A stretch of 64,000 nt of DNA. Source: Lachnospiraceae bacterium UBA3689. Its GTDB lineage: Bacteria; Bacillota; Clostridia; Lachnospirales; Lachnospiraceae. The number at the start of each line of letters is the position of its first letter. Within the stretch, counting starts at the first letter, position 1. The translations under genes were made by a program, and so were the position numbers. The stretch covers positions 53,269 through 117,268 of the forward strand of contig DFIU01000003.1 in assembly GCA_002371465.1 (NCBI GenBank), in the 5' to 3' direction. The notes beneath the pieces are model-generated. The model made no database searches, was not told the origin of the DNA, and saw only the letters and a program-made list of their open reading frames with translations. Positions 15,999-25,062 of this stretch are shown here, one piece after another.

Positions 15999-17456
15999 AT
16001 GGAAAAAATGCATGAACTCTCCCCCGGGAAGACTGTCTGCGGAAAGTATCTGATTCTGCGGGAAATTGGACACGGCGCGACCAGCCGGGTCTATCTCGTG
16101 CGCGACTTGATTCTGGATACGACCTGGGCTCTCAAGTTGGTCGGACCCAAAAGAGGGGGAAGATCGGTTTTAAAGGGGGAACTGGACCGCCTGAAGGCTC
16201 TCAGCCATCCTGGTCTGCCCCGAATTGTTGATTTTGTGGAAACGGAGGTCGGACCGGGGATGGTCATGGACTATCTGGTGGGGGAGACGCTGGATGTCCG
16301 CCTGCAAAAGATTAAGACCGGTCAGGCAGAGCCTTTTTCGATTCGGGACCTTCTGCGCTGGAGTGCCCAGCTGCTGGATATCCTGAACTATCTCTCCAAT
16401 CTGTCTCCGCCCCTGGTCTATCGGGATTTAAAACCCGGAAATATTCTGCTTCGTCGGGATCAAAATGTCATGCTCCTTGATTTTGGGACGCAGGTACATG
16501 AGGGGACGCCGGGATATGCCGCTCCGGAGCAGTTTGCGGCGGATGGAGAGGTGGACGGGCGGACAGACCTGTATGCTTTGGGGAAGACTATGCTTCGCCT
16601 TCTGGAGGCGGTCTCTACAGACTCACCGGGTTCTGGCGGAACTGTCCGCCGCGGCTTTTGTATGGTGATGAAAAAGGCGTGCAGGAGCAAGCCCCAAGAT
16701 CGCTATGCCTCTGCCGGGGAGATGAAGGAAGCGGTTCTTGACCTTCTGGCAAAAAGCTATGGGAAGGGGGCTTTGCCTGGGATCAGCTTCTGTGATCAGG
16801 TTTCAGTCAGCAGAAAGTCGATTCTGCGGGCGGTTGGAATGGGAACTGCCGTCCTGGGCGTCACGGCTCTTTTGATGACAGTTTCTGCCAAGTCGGGAAC
16901 TCAGACCCAACCAAGAGAGGCTAAAGAGGGGGATGAAACATTTGCAGCATCAAGTGCAGAAAGTAGGGGTGAAGAAGCATTGGGCGAAGCTTCCAGGGAA
17001 AAGTCAGCAGAACGGGAACTGCCAGAGTTCTATATGACTTCGGGTCATACTTCCAACAAAGGAAGTGGAGAGCCGCAAGAAGAGGAACCTGATAAGAAGA
17101 TGCGCCCAGAGGGACAGGGGGTGAGAGCGGCTTCCGATGGACAGGGGGCTTCTTCTTTAGAAGATCGCAGCAGTCAGGCAGATCAAACCTATAAGGCGGA
17201 GTTGGAGCAATTTCGGGAATTATTAAATGCGGGTGGCGAGGCGGTAAAGGACGCGGAGCCTCGATTTCGCCGTCTGATCAGTTTAAAACCCGACCGCTGG
17301 GATCCCTATTTCTACTATATTTCTTATTTCTATCGGGAAGGCGACTTAAAGCGAGCCGCAGAGTTACTTTGTGAAGCGGAAGTTATCCCCGAGGCGAAGT
17401 ACGACCCCAACTACCGATCCTTAAAGATTAAATTGCAGAACGCCGGGGCGCTCTGA
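15999..17456 (+). CDS. Membrane Ser/Thr protein kinase with C-terminal extracellular region
   Basis: The 485-residue protein starts with a Hanks-type kinase domain (about 16-255). It has the glycine loop GHGATSRV, the ATP-binding Lys46 (WALKLV), the catalytic loop YRDLKPGN (Asp143; Tyr replaces the usual His), DFG at 161-163 and APEQF. The activation segment between DFG and APE is short. One membrane span lies near 280-298 (AVLGVTALLMTV). Outside is a low-complexity acidic linker and a TPR-like C-terminal segment, not the PASTA repeats of PrkC-type kinases. GGAGGG precedes ATG 15999. The Ig-like surface protein gene starts 13 bases downstream, so the kinase may respond to or act with it. Confidence 0.85.
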   Translation: MEKMHELSPGKTVCGKYLILREIGHGATSRVYLVRDLILDTTWALKLVGPKRGGRSVLKGELDRLKALSHPGLPRIVDFVETEVGPGMVMDYLVGETLDVRLQKIKTGQAEPFSIRDLLRWSAQLLDILNYLSNLSPPLVYRDLKPGNILLRRDQNVMLLDFGTQVHEGTPGYAAPEQFAADGEVDGRTDLYALGKTMLRLLEAVSTDSPGSGGTVRRGFCMVMKKACRSKPQDRYASAGEMKEAVLDLLAKSYGKGALPGISFCDQVSVSRKSILRAVGMGTAVLGVTALLMTVSAKSGTQTQPREAKEGDETFAASSAESRGEEALGEASREKSAERELPEFYMTSGHTSNKGSGEPQEEEPDKKMRPEGQGVRAASDGQGASSLEDRSSQADQTYKAELEQFRELLNAGGEAVKDAEPRFRRLISLKPDRWDPYFYYISYFYREGDLKRAAELLCEAEVIPEAKYDPNYRSLKIKLQNAGAL

Positions 17457-17469
17457 GAAAGGAGCTTGT

Positions 17470-19047
17470 ATGAAACATGAAAATGAAGGAAGAATGCGGT
17501 TTCTTGTAATGGTTATGGTTATGGGCTTGATTCTTTTTTCTGCCCGAAGCAAGCCGGCAGAGGGGAGTGACCTGGGGATGTTTACGGGAAAATCTGTCAG
17601 TGGAAATGGAGCGGCAGGTTCAATCAGTTCGGATTCCGTCAGCGACAACCATGAAGCCGATTCTTCAAAAGAAAAGCCTGATCCTTCAAAGGGGGAGACT
17701 GACAGTTCATCAGGGCAGCCCATAAAGCCCGGTGGGACTGATCAGCCGGGAAGTTCAGGGAAAGACACTGGAGACAGCGGAGAGACAGCAGAGAACCCTT
17801 CCCACCAGGGAACGGAAGAGTCGGAAGCTGAAGCCCCTGATAGTGGGAGTTCGGCTTCTCAAGGAGGCGGGGGTTCAGATTCTGGCAGCGATGAACAAGA
17901 TACTGACGAAAGCGGAGAAACTACAACTTCTTCCGGTGAGAAGGAGAACGAAACGGATCATTCCGGGGGAAGCGAAGCCGGGCGATCCCAGCCTGGACCA
18001 GCCCACAGTACAGGCGGGAAGGCTCAAACCGGGGCAGATCCCTCCAAGTCAGCAGCCGGAGCACCCCAGCAGCCCCCGACCGATGACAAGAAGCCGGAAA
18101 TTCGCATCTTTGGAGTGGCGGATCGGTCGGACAACCGGACGACGCTTACGGTAAGTGCCCTCATTAGGGACCAAGGTCTAAAGGAGGACAGCGTCTACGG
18201 CATTCTGGCGGCGACCAATTCCGGTCAGGAGATCGCAGGAAAGGCGGTTCCCCAGGACGCAGAAACTATAAAGCTGACCTTCCCGGAGATCACTGAGGAC
18301 GATTACTACACTCTTAAGATCGGCGGGGCTGATCAGGCAGGAAATACAGCGGAAAAACGGATTTCCTTTACCGTGAACCAACATGGGACGGTGGCGGCGC
18401 TGACCAATCCCACTCTCAATCAAAGCACGGTCAACCAAAGGGAAGTAAAGCCGGAATTTCATATCTCGGATGTGGGGGAAGTGACGGACTTAAAGGCTAA
18501 GGTCAATGGGCAGGAAGTGGCGGCTCATTTTAATAAAAAAGGAAACCTGGAACTGTCCAGGCCCCTGACCAGGGAGGGAAACTATACCGTGACGCTGGAA
18601 GGCGTCGACTCCGCCGGAAATGCGATCCACACCACGCCTGTTCATTTTGCGATCGATCGGACCAAGCCCAGGCTCACCTTATCCGGTCCGGAAGAGGGAA
18701 AGACGACATACAGTGAGCCTTTTGACGTCGTCATTAAGAAGGATCGGAGGGAAGATCAGTTTTTTGCCATCTATCTGGATGGGCGAAAATTATCCAAAAA
18801 GGAATATGAAACGGATGAGTATGGCAGCCTTCATCTTCGGATTGATGAGGTTGGGACGCACACGATCCGGGTTAAGGCAAGGGATGCTGCGGGCAACAAA
18901 GCGGAAGAATCTACAATTTTTACCCTTGAGCAAAAGGCAGGAAAAGACAGAAAATGGCAGATATTCCTGGGAATTTTTGTGCCGGCAATCTTCCTCCTGC
19001 TTTTATTTTTAGGATTTAAAGTGAAAAAGCAAAAGGGCGGAACCTGA
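17470..19047 (+). CDS. Cell-surface protein with Ser/Gly-rich stalk and Ig-like domains
   Basis: A 525-residue protein. A hydrophobic N-terminus (FLVMVMVMGLILFSA) acts as signal peptide or anchor. A disordered Ser/Glu/Gly/Pro stalk runs to about 200. Three Ig-like domains of the bacterial surface type follow, each ending in a DxAGN motif (DQAGNTAEK, DSAGNAIHT, DAAGNKAEE). The C-terminus has a membrane span (IFLGIFVPAIFLLLLFLGF) and a basic tail KVKKQKGG, so the protein is membrane-held with the stalk and Ig domains outside. There is no LPXTG motif or catalytic domain. It starts 13 bases after the kinase gene with AAGGAG, which indicates an operon. Function is unknown; adhesion or sensing is inference. 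Confidence 0.75.
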   Translation: MKHENEGRMRFLVMVMVMGLILFSARSKPAEGSDLGMFTGKSVSGNGAAGSISSDSVSDNHEADSSKEKPDPSKGETDSSSGQPIKPGGTDQPGSSGKDTGDSGETAENPSHQGTEESEAEAPDSGSSASQGGGGSDSGSDEQDTDESGETTTSSGEKENETDHSGGSEAGRSQPGPAHSTGGKAQTGADPSKSAAGAPQQPPTDDKKPEIRIFGVADRSDNRTTLTVSALIRDQGLKEDSVYGILAATNSGQEIAGKAVPQDAETIKLTFPEITEDDYYTLKIGGADQAGNTAEKRISFTVNQHGTVAALTNPTLNQSTVNQREVKPEFHISDVGEVTDLKAKVNGQEVAAHFNKKGNLELSRPLTREGNYTVTLEGVDSAGNAIHTTPVHFAIDRTKPRLTLSGPEEGKTTYSEPFDVVIKKDRREDQFFAIYLDGRKLSKKEYETDEYGSLHLRIDEVGTHTIRVKARDAAGNKAEESTIFTLEQKAGKDRKWQIFLGIFVPAIFLLLLFLGFKVKKQKGGT

Positions 19048-19062
19048 AAAAGACCCCACAGC

Positions 19063-19092
19063 TTGACAGCATGCTGAAAATGCAAGTAGAAT
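19063..19092 (+). promoter_or_regulatory. Candidate ileS promoter
   Basis: TTGACA (19063-19068) and TAGAAT (19087-19092) are 18 bases apart, about 80 bases before ileS. The leader is too short for a T-box and lacks the T-box signature. Confidence 0.5.
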
Positions 19093-19174
19093 ATGGAACT
19101 ATGTGGAGAAGGAGTGCTTTTAAGCATATCTCTGCGTATCATCTTGCCTAACAGCAAAACTGGGGGATTGACTC

Positions 19175-22100
19175 ATGTACAAGAAGGTAGACACGAATAT
19201 GAACTTCGTCGACCGGGAACATGACACGGTCAGGTTTTGGAACGACAATGACATATTCAATAAAAGCATGAAGCAGCGGGAGGGGAACCCGACCTATATG
19301 TTCTATGACGGGCCGCCTACGGCAAATGGCAAGCCGCATATCGGTCATGTGCTGACTCGTGTCATTAAGGATACGATCCCGCGTTACCATACCATGAAGG
19401 GGGAATTTGTTCCGAGAAAGGCCGGCTGGGATACACACGGACTTCCGGTCGAGATCGAGGTTGAGAAGAAGCTGGGTCTTGACGGCAAGGAGCAGATTGA
19501 AAATTACGGGGTAGAGCCCTTTATTCAGCAGTGTAAGGAATCGGTCTGGAAATATGAGGATATGTGGAGAACCTTCTCCGATGTCGTCGGCTTCTGGGCA
19601 GATATGGACCATCCTTATGTCACCTACCAGGACAACTTTATCGAGTCCGAATGGTGGGCTTTAAAGCAGATCTTCGACAAGGGGCTGCTCTACGAAGGCT
19701 ACAAGATTGTACCCTACTGCCCGCGCTGCGGCACCCCGCTTTCCAGCCACGAGGTCGCGCAAGGCTATAAGACAGTAAAGGAGCGGTCGGCAATCGTCCG
19801 CTTTAAGGCAAAGGATGGGGATTTCTCCTATCTGGCATGGACCACGACTCCATGGACACTGCCGTCCAACACCGCTCTTTGCGTCAACCCGGAAGAGGAC
19901 TATGTCCTGGCGGAATCAAAGGGGGAGAAGTTCCTCCTTGCCAGCGCCCTGTTGGAAAATATTCTGGGTGAGGATGTAACGGTCCTGGAACACTACAAGG
20001 GCCGGGATCTGTCCGGCAGAGAGTACGAACCGCTCTATGCCTGCGCCGGGGAAGCCGCCCAAAAGCAGCACAAGAAGGCTCACTATGTCGTCGCCGACGA
20101 CTATGTCACCATGACAGACGGTACCGGTATCGTCCACATCGCGCCTGCCTTTGGTGAAGATGATGCCCGGATCGGTCGTGCCAACGACCTGCCCCTCATC
20201 AAATTCGTCAATGAAAAGGGCGAAATGACGGAGGAAACTCCCTTTGCCGGTATGCGGTGCAAGCCGTCCGAACGGGAGTTGGAGAAGGGAGCGACCAGCG
20301 CGGATCCGGAAGTCTTAAAGGATCTTGACGCGCGGGGCATCCTCTTTGCAGCGCCCAAGTTCGAGCATGACTATCCCTACTGCTGGAGATGCGACACGCC
20401 TCTTCTTTACTATGCAAGAGAGTCCTGGTTCATCAAGATGACGGCAGTGCGGGACGATCTGGTCAGAAACAACAAAGAGATCAACTGGATTCCCGCCAGC
20501 ATCGGGGCAGGACGGTTCGGTGCCTGGATTGAAAATGTCCAGGACTGGGCGCTTTCCCGCAACCGTTACTGGGGAACTCCGCTTAATATCTGGGTCTGCC
20601 CGGACTGCGGCAAGAAGATTTCCATAGGGTCCAAGGCGGAACTGAAGGAACTGGGTCAGGATGTTCCGGACGATATCGAGCTGCACAAGCCCTATGTCGA
20701 CCGGATCAAGATCACCTGCCCGGACTGCGGCAAGCAGATGAGCCGGGTGCCGGAGGTCATTGACTGCTGGTTCGATTCCGGGTCCATGCCCTTTGCCCAG
20801 TACCACTACCCATTTGAGAATAAGGAGCTGTTTGAGTCCAGATATCCGGCAAGCTTCATTTCCGAAGCGGTCGACCAGACTCGCGGCTGGTTCTATTCTC
20901 TGCACGCGATCTCGACCCTGCTCTTTAACAAGCCGGCGTTTAAGAACTGCATCATTCTGGGTCTGGTCCAGGATGAGAATGGGCAGAAGATGAGCAAGTC
21001 CAAGGGCAACGCCGTCGATCCTATGGAGGCGCTGAACCGCTATGGAGCGGACGCCATCCGCTGGTATTTCCTGACCAATTCGGCGCCCTGGCTGCCCAGC
21101 CGGTTCTATGGCAAGGCAGTGCAGGAGGGGCAGTCCAAGTTCCTGGGAACTCTGTGGAACACCTACGCGTTCTACATCCTCTATGCCAATATCGACAAGT
21201 TCGATCCTACCCGGCATCAGCTGGAGTATGACAAGCTGTCCGTCATGGACAAGTGGCTGCTTTCAAGGCTCAACACTACCATCCGGACGACGGATGAGTG
21301 CATGACCAATTACCGTCTGCCGGAAGCGGGCAAGGCTCTTCAGGACTTTGTCGACGACCTGTCCAACTGGTACGTCCGCCGGTCCCGCGCCCGTTATTGG
21401 GCTCACGGCATGGAGCAGGATAAGGTCAACGCCTACATGACCCTCTATACCGCCCTGGTCAACGTGATCAAGCTGGCAGCGCCCATGGTTCCCTTTATGA
21501 CCGAGGAGATCTATCAGAACCTGGTCCGGTCGGTCGATAAGAATGCGGAGGAATCGATCCATCTGTGCAGCTATCCGGAAGCCGATGAAGCCCTGGTGGA
21601 TCGCGAGCTGGAAGAAAATATGCAGCACGTCCGCGATATCGTTGTTTTGGGACGGGCGGCAAGAAATGAGTCCGGAATCAAGAATCGCCAGCCCATCGGC
21701 ACCATGTACGTCCAGGCTCCCTACGACGTGCCGGAATATTTCCGGGAAATCGTCACGGATGAGCTGAATGTCAAGAAGATGGAAATGACGGACGACGCGG
21801 AAGCCTTTGCTTCCTACGAGTTTAAACCGCAGATGCGGACCGTAGGGCCCAAGTACGGCAAGCTCTTAAACGGCATCCGGACCTATCTGCAGGGAGTTGA
21901 CGGACGAGCTGCCATGGACGCCTTGAAGGCTGACGGCAAGCTGACCTTTGAAGTAAATGGAGAAAGCGTGGAACTATCTGAGGAAGATCTCTTGATCAGC
22001 ACCGTTCCGTCCGCTGCCTATGAGACGCAGAGCTACGGCGGCATCACTGTCGTTCTCGATAAGAATCTGACTCCCGATCTGCTGGAAGAGGGCTTTGTGC

Positions 22101-22336
22101 GGGAGCTGGTATCCAAGATCCAGACCATGCGGAAGGAAGCCGGCTTTGAGGTCATGGACCGCATCCTGGTCTTTGTCAGAGGAAATGAGAAACTCGCTGA
22201 CATCATGAGAAAGAATCATGAGCAGATTGCGCAGGATGTTCTGGCTGATGATATCCTGTACGGGGAAGCTTCAGGCTATGTCAAGGATTGGAAGATCAAT
22301 TCCGAGCCGGTAACCCTGGGAGTGAAGAAGCAGTAA
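19175..22336 (+). CDS. ileS: Isoleucyl-tRNA synthetase
   Basis: The 1053-residue enzyme charges tRNA-Ile in the cytosol. The class I signatures are HIGH at 55-58 (KPHIGHVL) and KMSKS at 605-609. The editing domain region follows TTTPWTLPSN. Several Cys pairs (CPRCGTP, YCWRCDTP, CPDCGKK, CPDCGKQ) lie in insertions. The length and Cys-rich inserts suit the longer eukaryote-like IleS type, which is often mupirocin-tolerant; resistance is inference. ATG 19175 has GGGGGAT upstream. The next gene, glgP, follows within about 50 bases with no terminator between, so the two may be cotranscribed. Confidence 0.95.
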   Translation: MYKKVDTNMNFVDREHDTVRFWNDNDIFNKSMKQREGNPTYMFYDGPPTANGKPHIGHVLTRVIKDTIPRYHTMKGEFVPRKAGWDTHGLPVEIEVEKKLGLDGKEQIENYGVEPFIQQCKESVWKYEDMWRTFSDVVGFWADMDHPYVTYQDNFIESEWWALKQIFDKGLLYEGYKIVPYCPRCGTPLSSHEVAQGYKTVKERSAIVRFKAKDGDFSYLAWTTTPWTLPSNTALCVNPEEDYVLAESKGEKFLLASALLENILGEDVTVLEHYKGRDLSGREYEPLYACAGEAAQKQHKKAHYVVADDYVTMTDGTGIVHIAPAFGEDDARIGRANDLPLIKFVNEKGEMTEETPFAGMRCKPSERELEKGATSADPEVLKDLDARGILFAAPKFEHDYPYCWRCDTPLLYYARESWFIKMTAVRDDLVRNNKEINWIPASIGAGRFGAWIENVQDWALSRNRYWGTPLNIWVCPDCGKKISIGSKAELKELGQDVPDDIELHKPYVDRIKITCPDCGKQMSRVPEVIDCWFDSGSMPFAQYHYPFENKELFESRYPASFISEAVDQTRGWFYSLHAISTLLFNKPAFKNCIILGLVQDENGQKMSKSKGNAVDPMEALNRYGADAIRWYFLTNSAPWLPSRFYGKAVQEGQSKFLGTLWNTYAFYILYANIDKFDPTRHQLEYDKLSVMDKWLLSRLNTTIRTTDECMTNYRLPEAGKALQDFVDDLSNWYVRRSRARYWAHGMEQDKVNAYMTLYTALVNVIKLAAPMVPFMTEEIYQNLVRSVDKNAEESIHLCSYPEADEALVDRELEENMQHVRDIVVLGRAARNESGIKNRQPIGTMYVQAPYDVPEYFREIVTDELNVKKMEMTDDAEAFASYEFKPQMRTVGPKYGKLLNGIRTYLQGVDGRAAMDALKADGKLTFEVNGESVELSEEDLLISTVPSAAYETQSYGGITVVLDKNLTPDLLEEGFVRELVSKIQTMRKEAGFEVMDRILVFVRGNEKLADIMRKNHEQIAQDVLADDILYGEASGYVKDWKINSEPVTLGVKKQ

Positions 22337-22384
22337 TCAGGCACAAATCCGGTGCAGCAACCGGCATCGGGGGAAGAGGAAAAA

Positions 22385-24850
22385 ATGGCGAAAAAGGTGA
22401 CAGTATCAAAGAATTTTGACAAGGAAGCATTCAAAAAGGAAGTCCGCGAAAGCGTCATCCGGCTCTATCGCAAGGACATCAAAAATGCCTCGCAGCAGGA
22501 GATATTCCAGGCTGTCGGCAGCGTTGTGGAAGGCGAGATTATCGATGACTGGATGAAGTCCTGCGAAGCGTTTGAAAAGCAGCAGAATAAGATCGTCTAC
22601 TATATGTCTATGGAGTTCCTGGTAGGACGTGCCCTTGGCAACAACTTGCTGAACCTTGGCGAATATGAAGGCGTCAGAGAAGCTCTCGAAGAGATGGGCT
22701 TAAACATCAACGTCCTCGAGGACGAAGAGCCGGATCCTGCTCTTGGAAACGGTGGTCTGGGCAGACTGGCTGCCTGTTTCATGGACTCTCTGGCAACCCT
22801 GGGCTACCACGCTTACGGCTGCGGCATCCGCTACCACTACGGTATGTTCAAGCAGAAGATCGAAGACGGCTATCAGAAGGAAGTTCCGGATGACTGGCTG
22901 AAGAACGGCTATCCCTTTGAATTAAAGAGACCGGAGCATGCAAAGGAGATCCGGTTCGGAGGCAATACCAGAACCGAGTGGGATCCCAAGACCAACACCA
23001 CCCATTTTATCTATGAAAATTATTCCTCCGTCCGGGCTGTTCCCTATGATATTCCGGTCGTCGGCTACAAGAACCATGTCATCGATACGCTGAGAATCTG
23101 GGACGCGGAAGCGATCAACACCTTCTCCCTGGATTCCTTTGACAAGGGCGACTATGACAAGGCGGTGGAGCAGGACAACCTGGCTCGTACCATTACGGAA
23201 GTTCTCTACCCCAACGACAATCACTATTCCGGCAAGGAACTGCGGCTTAAGCAGCAGTACTTCTTCGTCTCCGCGACCGTCCAGGAAGCCCTGGTCAAGC
23301 ACATGAAGACGTATGGAACTCTGGACAATCTGCCGGAGAAGGTTGCTTTCCAGATGAACGATACCCATCCGACCGTCGCTGTCGCCGAGCTGATGAGACT
23401 GCTCCTTGACGAGTACGGCTACGGCTGGGACAAGGCTTGGGAGATCACGACCAGGTGCTGCGCCTACACCAACCATACCATCATGGCGGAGGCGCTGGAA
23501 AAATGGCCGATCGACCTCTTCTCCAGACTGCTGCCCCGCATCTACCAGATCATCGAGGAGATCAACCGGAGATTCCTGACCAGTATCCAGGAACGCTATC
23601 CCAACGACACCAACAAGATCAAGAACATGGCGGTCATCTATGACGGTCAGATCCGGATGGCTTACCTGGCGATCGTCGGCGGTCACGCGGTCAACGGCGT
23701 AGCGGCGCTTCATACCGAGATTCTGAAGAAGGATGTTCTGAAGGACTTCTATGAAATGATGCCGGAGAAATTCTCCAACAAGACCAACGGCATTACGCAG
23801 AGACGTTTCCTGCTCCATGGCAACCAGAAGCTTGCCAACTGGATCACGGACAAGATCGGTGAAGGCTGGGTGACGGACCTGCCCCAGGTGGCAAAGCTCA
23901 AGGTCTATGCGGATGACGACAAGGCTCTTCAGGAGTTCATGAATATCAAGCGCCAGAACAAGGTCAGACTTGCTGAGTACATCAGGGTTCATAATGGCAT
24001 TGAAGTGGATCCCAACTCGATCTTTGATATTCAGATCAAGAGACTGCACGAGTATAAGAGACAGCTGCTCAACATTCTGCACATCATGTACCTGCGCAAT
24101 AAGCTGAAGGCAAACCCGGGCATGAACTTCTATCCCAGAACCTTCATCTTCGGAGCCAAGGCTTCCGCCGGTTACAAGGTGGCGAAGAACATTATCAAGC
24201 TGATCAACTCTGTGGCGGAGATCGTCAACAACGATCCGGACCTGCAGCACAAGCTCAAGGTCGTCTTCATTGAGGACTATAAGGTATCAAACGGCGAGCT
24301 GCTCTTCTCCGCAGCGGACGTTTCTGAGCAGATTTCCACGGCTTCCAAGGAGGCTTCCGGAACGGGCTGCATGAAGTTCATGCTGAACGGCGCTCTGACT
24401 TTGGGTACTATGGACGGCGCGAATGTGGAGATCGTCGAGGAAGTCGGCAGGGAAAATACCTTCATTTTCGGTCTGTCCTCGGAAGAAGTCATCAACTACG
24501 AACATAACGGCGGCTACGATCCGGAATACATTTTCAACACGGACGGCGAGATCCGCCAGCTTCTGGTCCAGCTGGTCAACGGTACCTTCGATCCGGATAC
24601 GGATCTTTTCCGCCCGATCTACGACAGCCTTCTGACCGACAAGTTCGGAACGCCGGACCGTTACTTCATCTTAAAGGACTTCCATTCCTATGTGGAAGCC
24701 CAGAAGCAGGTGGAGGAAGCTTACCGGGATGAAAAGAAATGGGCGAAGATGGCGCTTTTGAATACGGCGAGCGCCGGTAAGTTTTCTTCCGACCGGACCA
24801 TCTTAGAGTACGCTAAGGAGATCTGGAACCTGGATCCGGTCAGGATGTAA
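22385..24850 (+). CDS. glgP: Glycogen/alpha-glucan phosphorylase
   Basis: The 821-residue enzyme releases glucose 1-phosphate from alpha-1,4-glucans in the cytosol. Early motifs are YYMSMEFLVGR and DPALGNGGLGRLAACF, and QMNDTHPT lies mid-protein. The pyridoxal phosphate site is EASGTGCMKFMLNGA with Lys664. These are the diagnostic features of the GT35 family. ATG 22385 follows GAGG at good spacing; an in-frame ATG at 22352 would add 11 residues and lacks a ribosome binding site. A strong terminator follows. glgB lies far away at 49.7 kb, so glycogen genes are scattered in this genome. Confidence 0.95.
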   Translation: MAKKVTVSKNFDKEAFKKEVRESVIRLYRKDIKNASQQEIFQAVGSVVEGEIIDDWMKSCEAFEKQQNKIVYYMSMEFLVGRALGNNLLNLGEYEGVREALEEMGLNINVLEDEEPDPALGNGGLGRLAACFMDSLATLGYHAYGCGIRYHYGMFKQKIEDGYQKEVPDDWLKNGYPFELKRPEHAKEIRFGGNTRTEWDPKTNTTHFIYENYSSVRAVPYDIPVVGYKNHVIDTLRIWDAEAINTFSLDSFDKGDYDKAVEQDNLARTITEVLYPNDNHYSGKELRLKQQYFFVSATVQEALVKHMKTYGTLDNLPEKVAFQMNDTHPTVAVAELMRLLLDEYGYGWDKAWEITTRCCAYTNHTIMAEALEKWPIDLFSRLLPRIYQIIEEINRRFLTSIQERYPNDTNKIKNMAVIYDGQIRMAYLAIVGGHAVNGVAALHTEILKKDVLKDFYEMMPEKFSNKTNGITQRRFLLHGNQKLANWITDKIGEGWVTDLPQVAKLKVYADDDKALQEFMNIKRQNKVRLAEYIRVHNGIEVDPNSIFDIQIKRLHEYKRQLLNILHIMYLRNKLKANPGMNFYPRTFIFGAKASAGYKVAKNIIKLINSVAEIVNNDPDLQHKLKVVFIEDYKVSNGELLFSAADVSEQISTASKEASGTGCMKFMLNGALTLGTMDGANVEIVEEVGRENTFIFGLSSEEVINYEHNGGYDPEYIFNTDGEIRQLLVQLVNGTFDPDTDLFRPIYDSLLTDKFGTPDRYFILKDFHSYVEAQKQVEEAYRDEKKWAKMALLNTASAGKFSSDRTILEYAKEIWNLDPVRM

Positions 24851-24897
24851 GCGTACAGGTGCAGGACCATTTTTAAAGATCGATCTTAGACATTGGG

Positions 24898-24930
24898 GAT
24901 GGGGCGGCAGAAGTGCCGCCCCATCTTTGT
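24898..24930 (+). terminator. Terminator of ileS-glgP
   Basis: GATGGGGCGGCA pairs perfectly with TGCCGCCCCATC around a GAAG loop, then TTTGTT. It is 47 bases after the glgP stop. Confidence 0.85.
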
Positions 24931-24939
24931 TACGATTTC

Positions 24940-24968
24940 TTTACATGTAAATTTTCATATGATAAACT
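24940..24968 (+). promoter_or_regulatory. Candidate promoter of the TPR-AAA gene
   Basis: TTTACA (24940-24945) and TAAACT (24963-24968) are 17 bases apart. This placement favours the downstream TTG start at 25063 over ATG 24979, which would be almost leaderless. Confidence 0.45.
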
Positions 24969-25062
24969 TATTTTGATTATGGAATCCTATACTGATGGGG
25001 CAGCAGGCTCTTTTGGTATTTTGCGTATAGAAGGCAGAGTTAGGAGTAAGGGGTGCACAAAG

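Noticed and set aside
19048..19174. T-box upstream of ileS
   Set aside because: The leader is too short and lacks the specificity loop and antiterminator signature.
22922..24250. 442-codon minus-strand frame inside glgP
   Set aside because: It mirrors a well-supported enzyme gene and encodes no recognisable protein.
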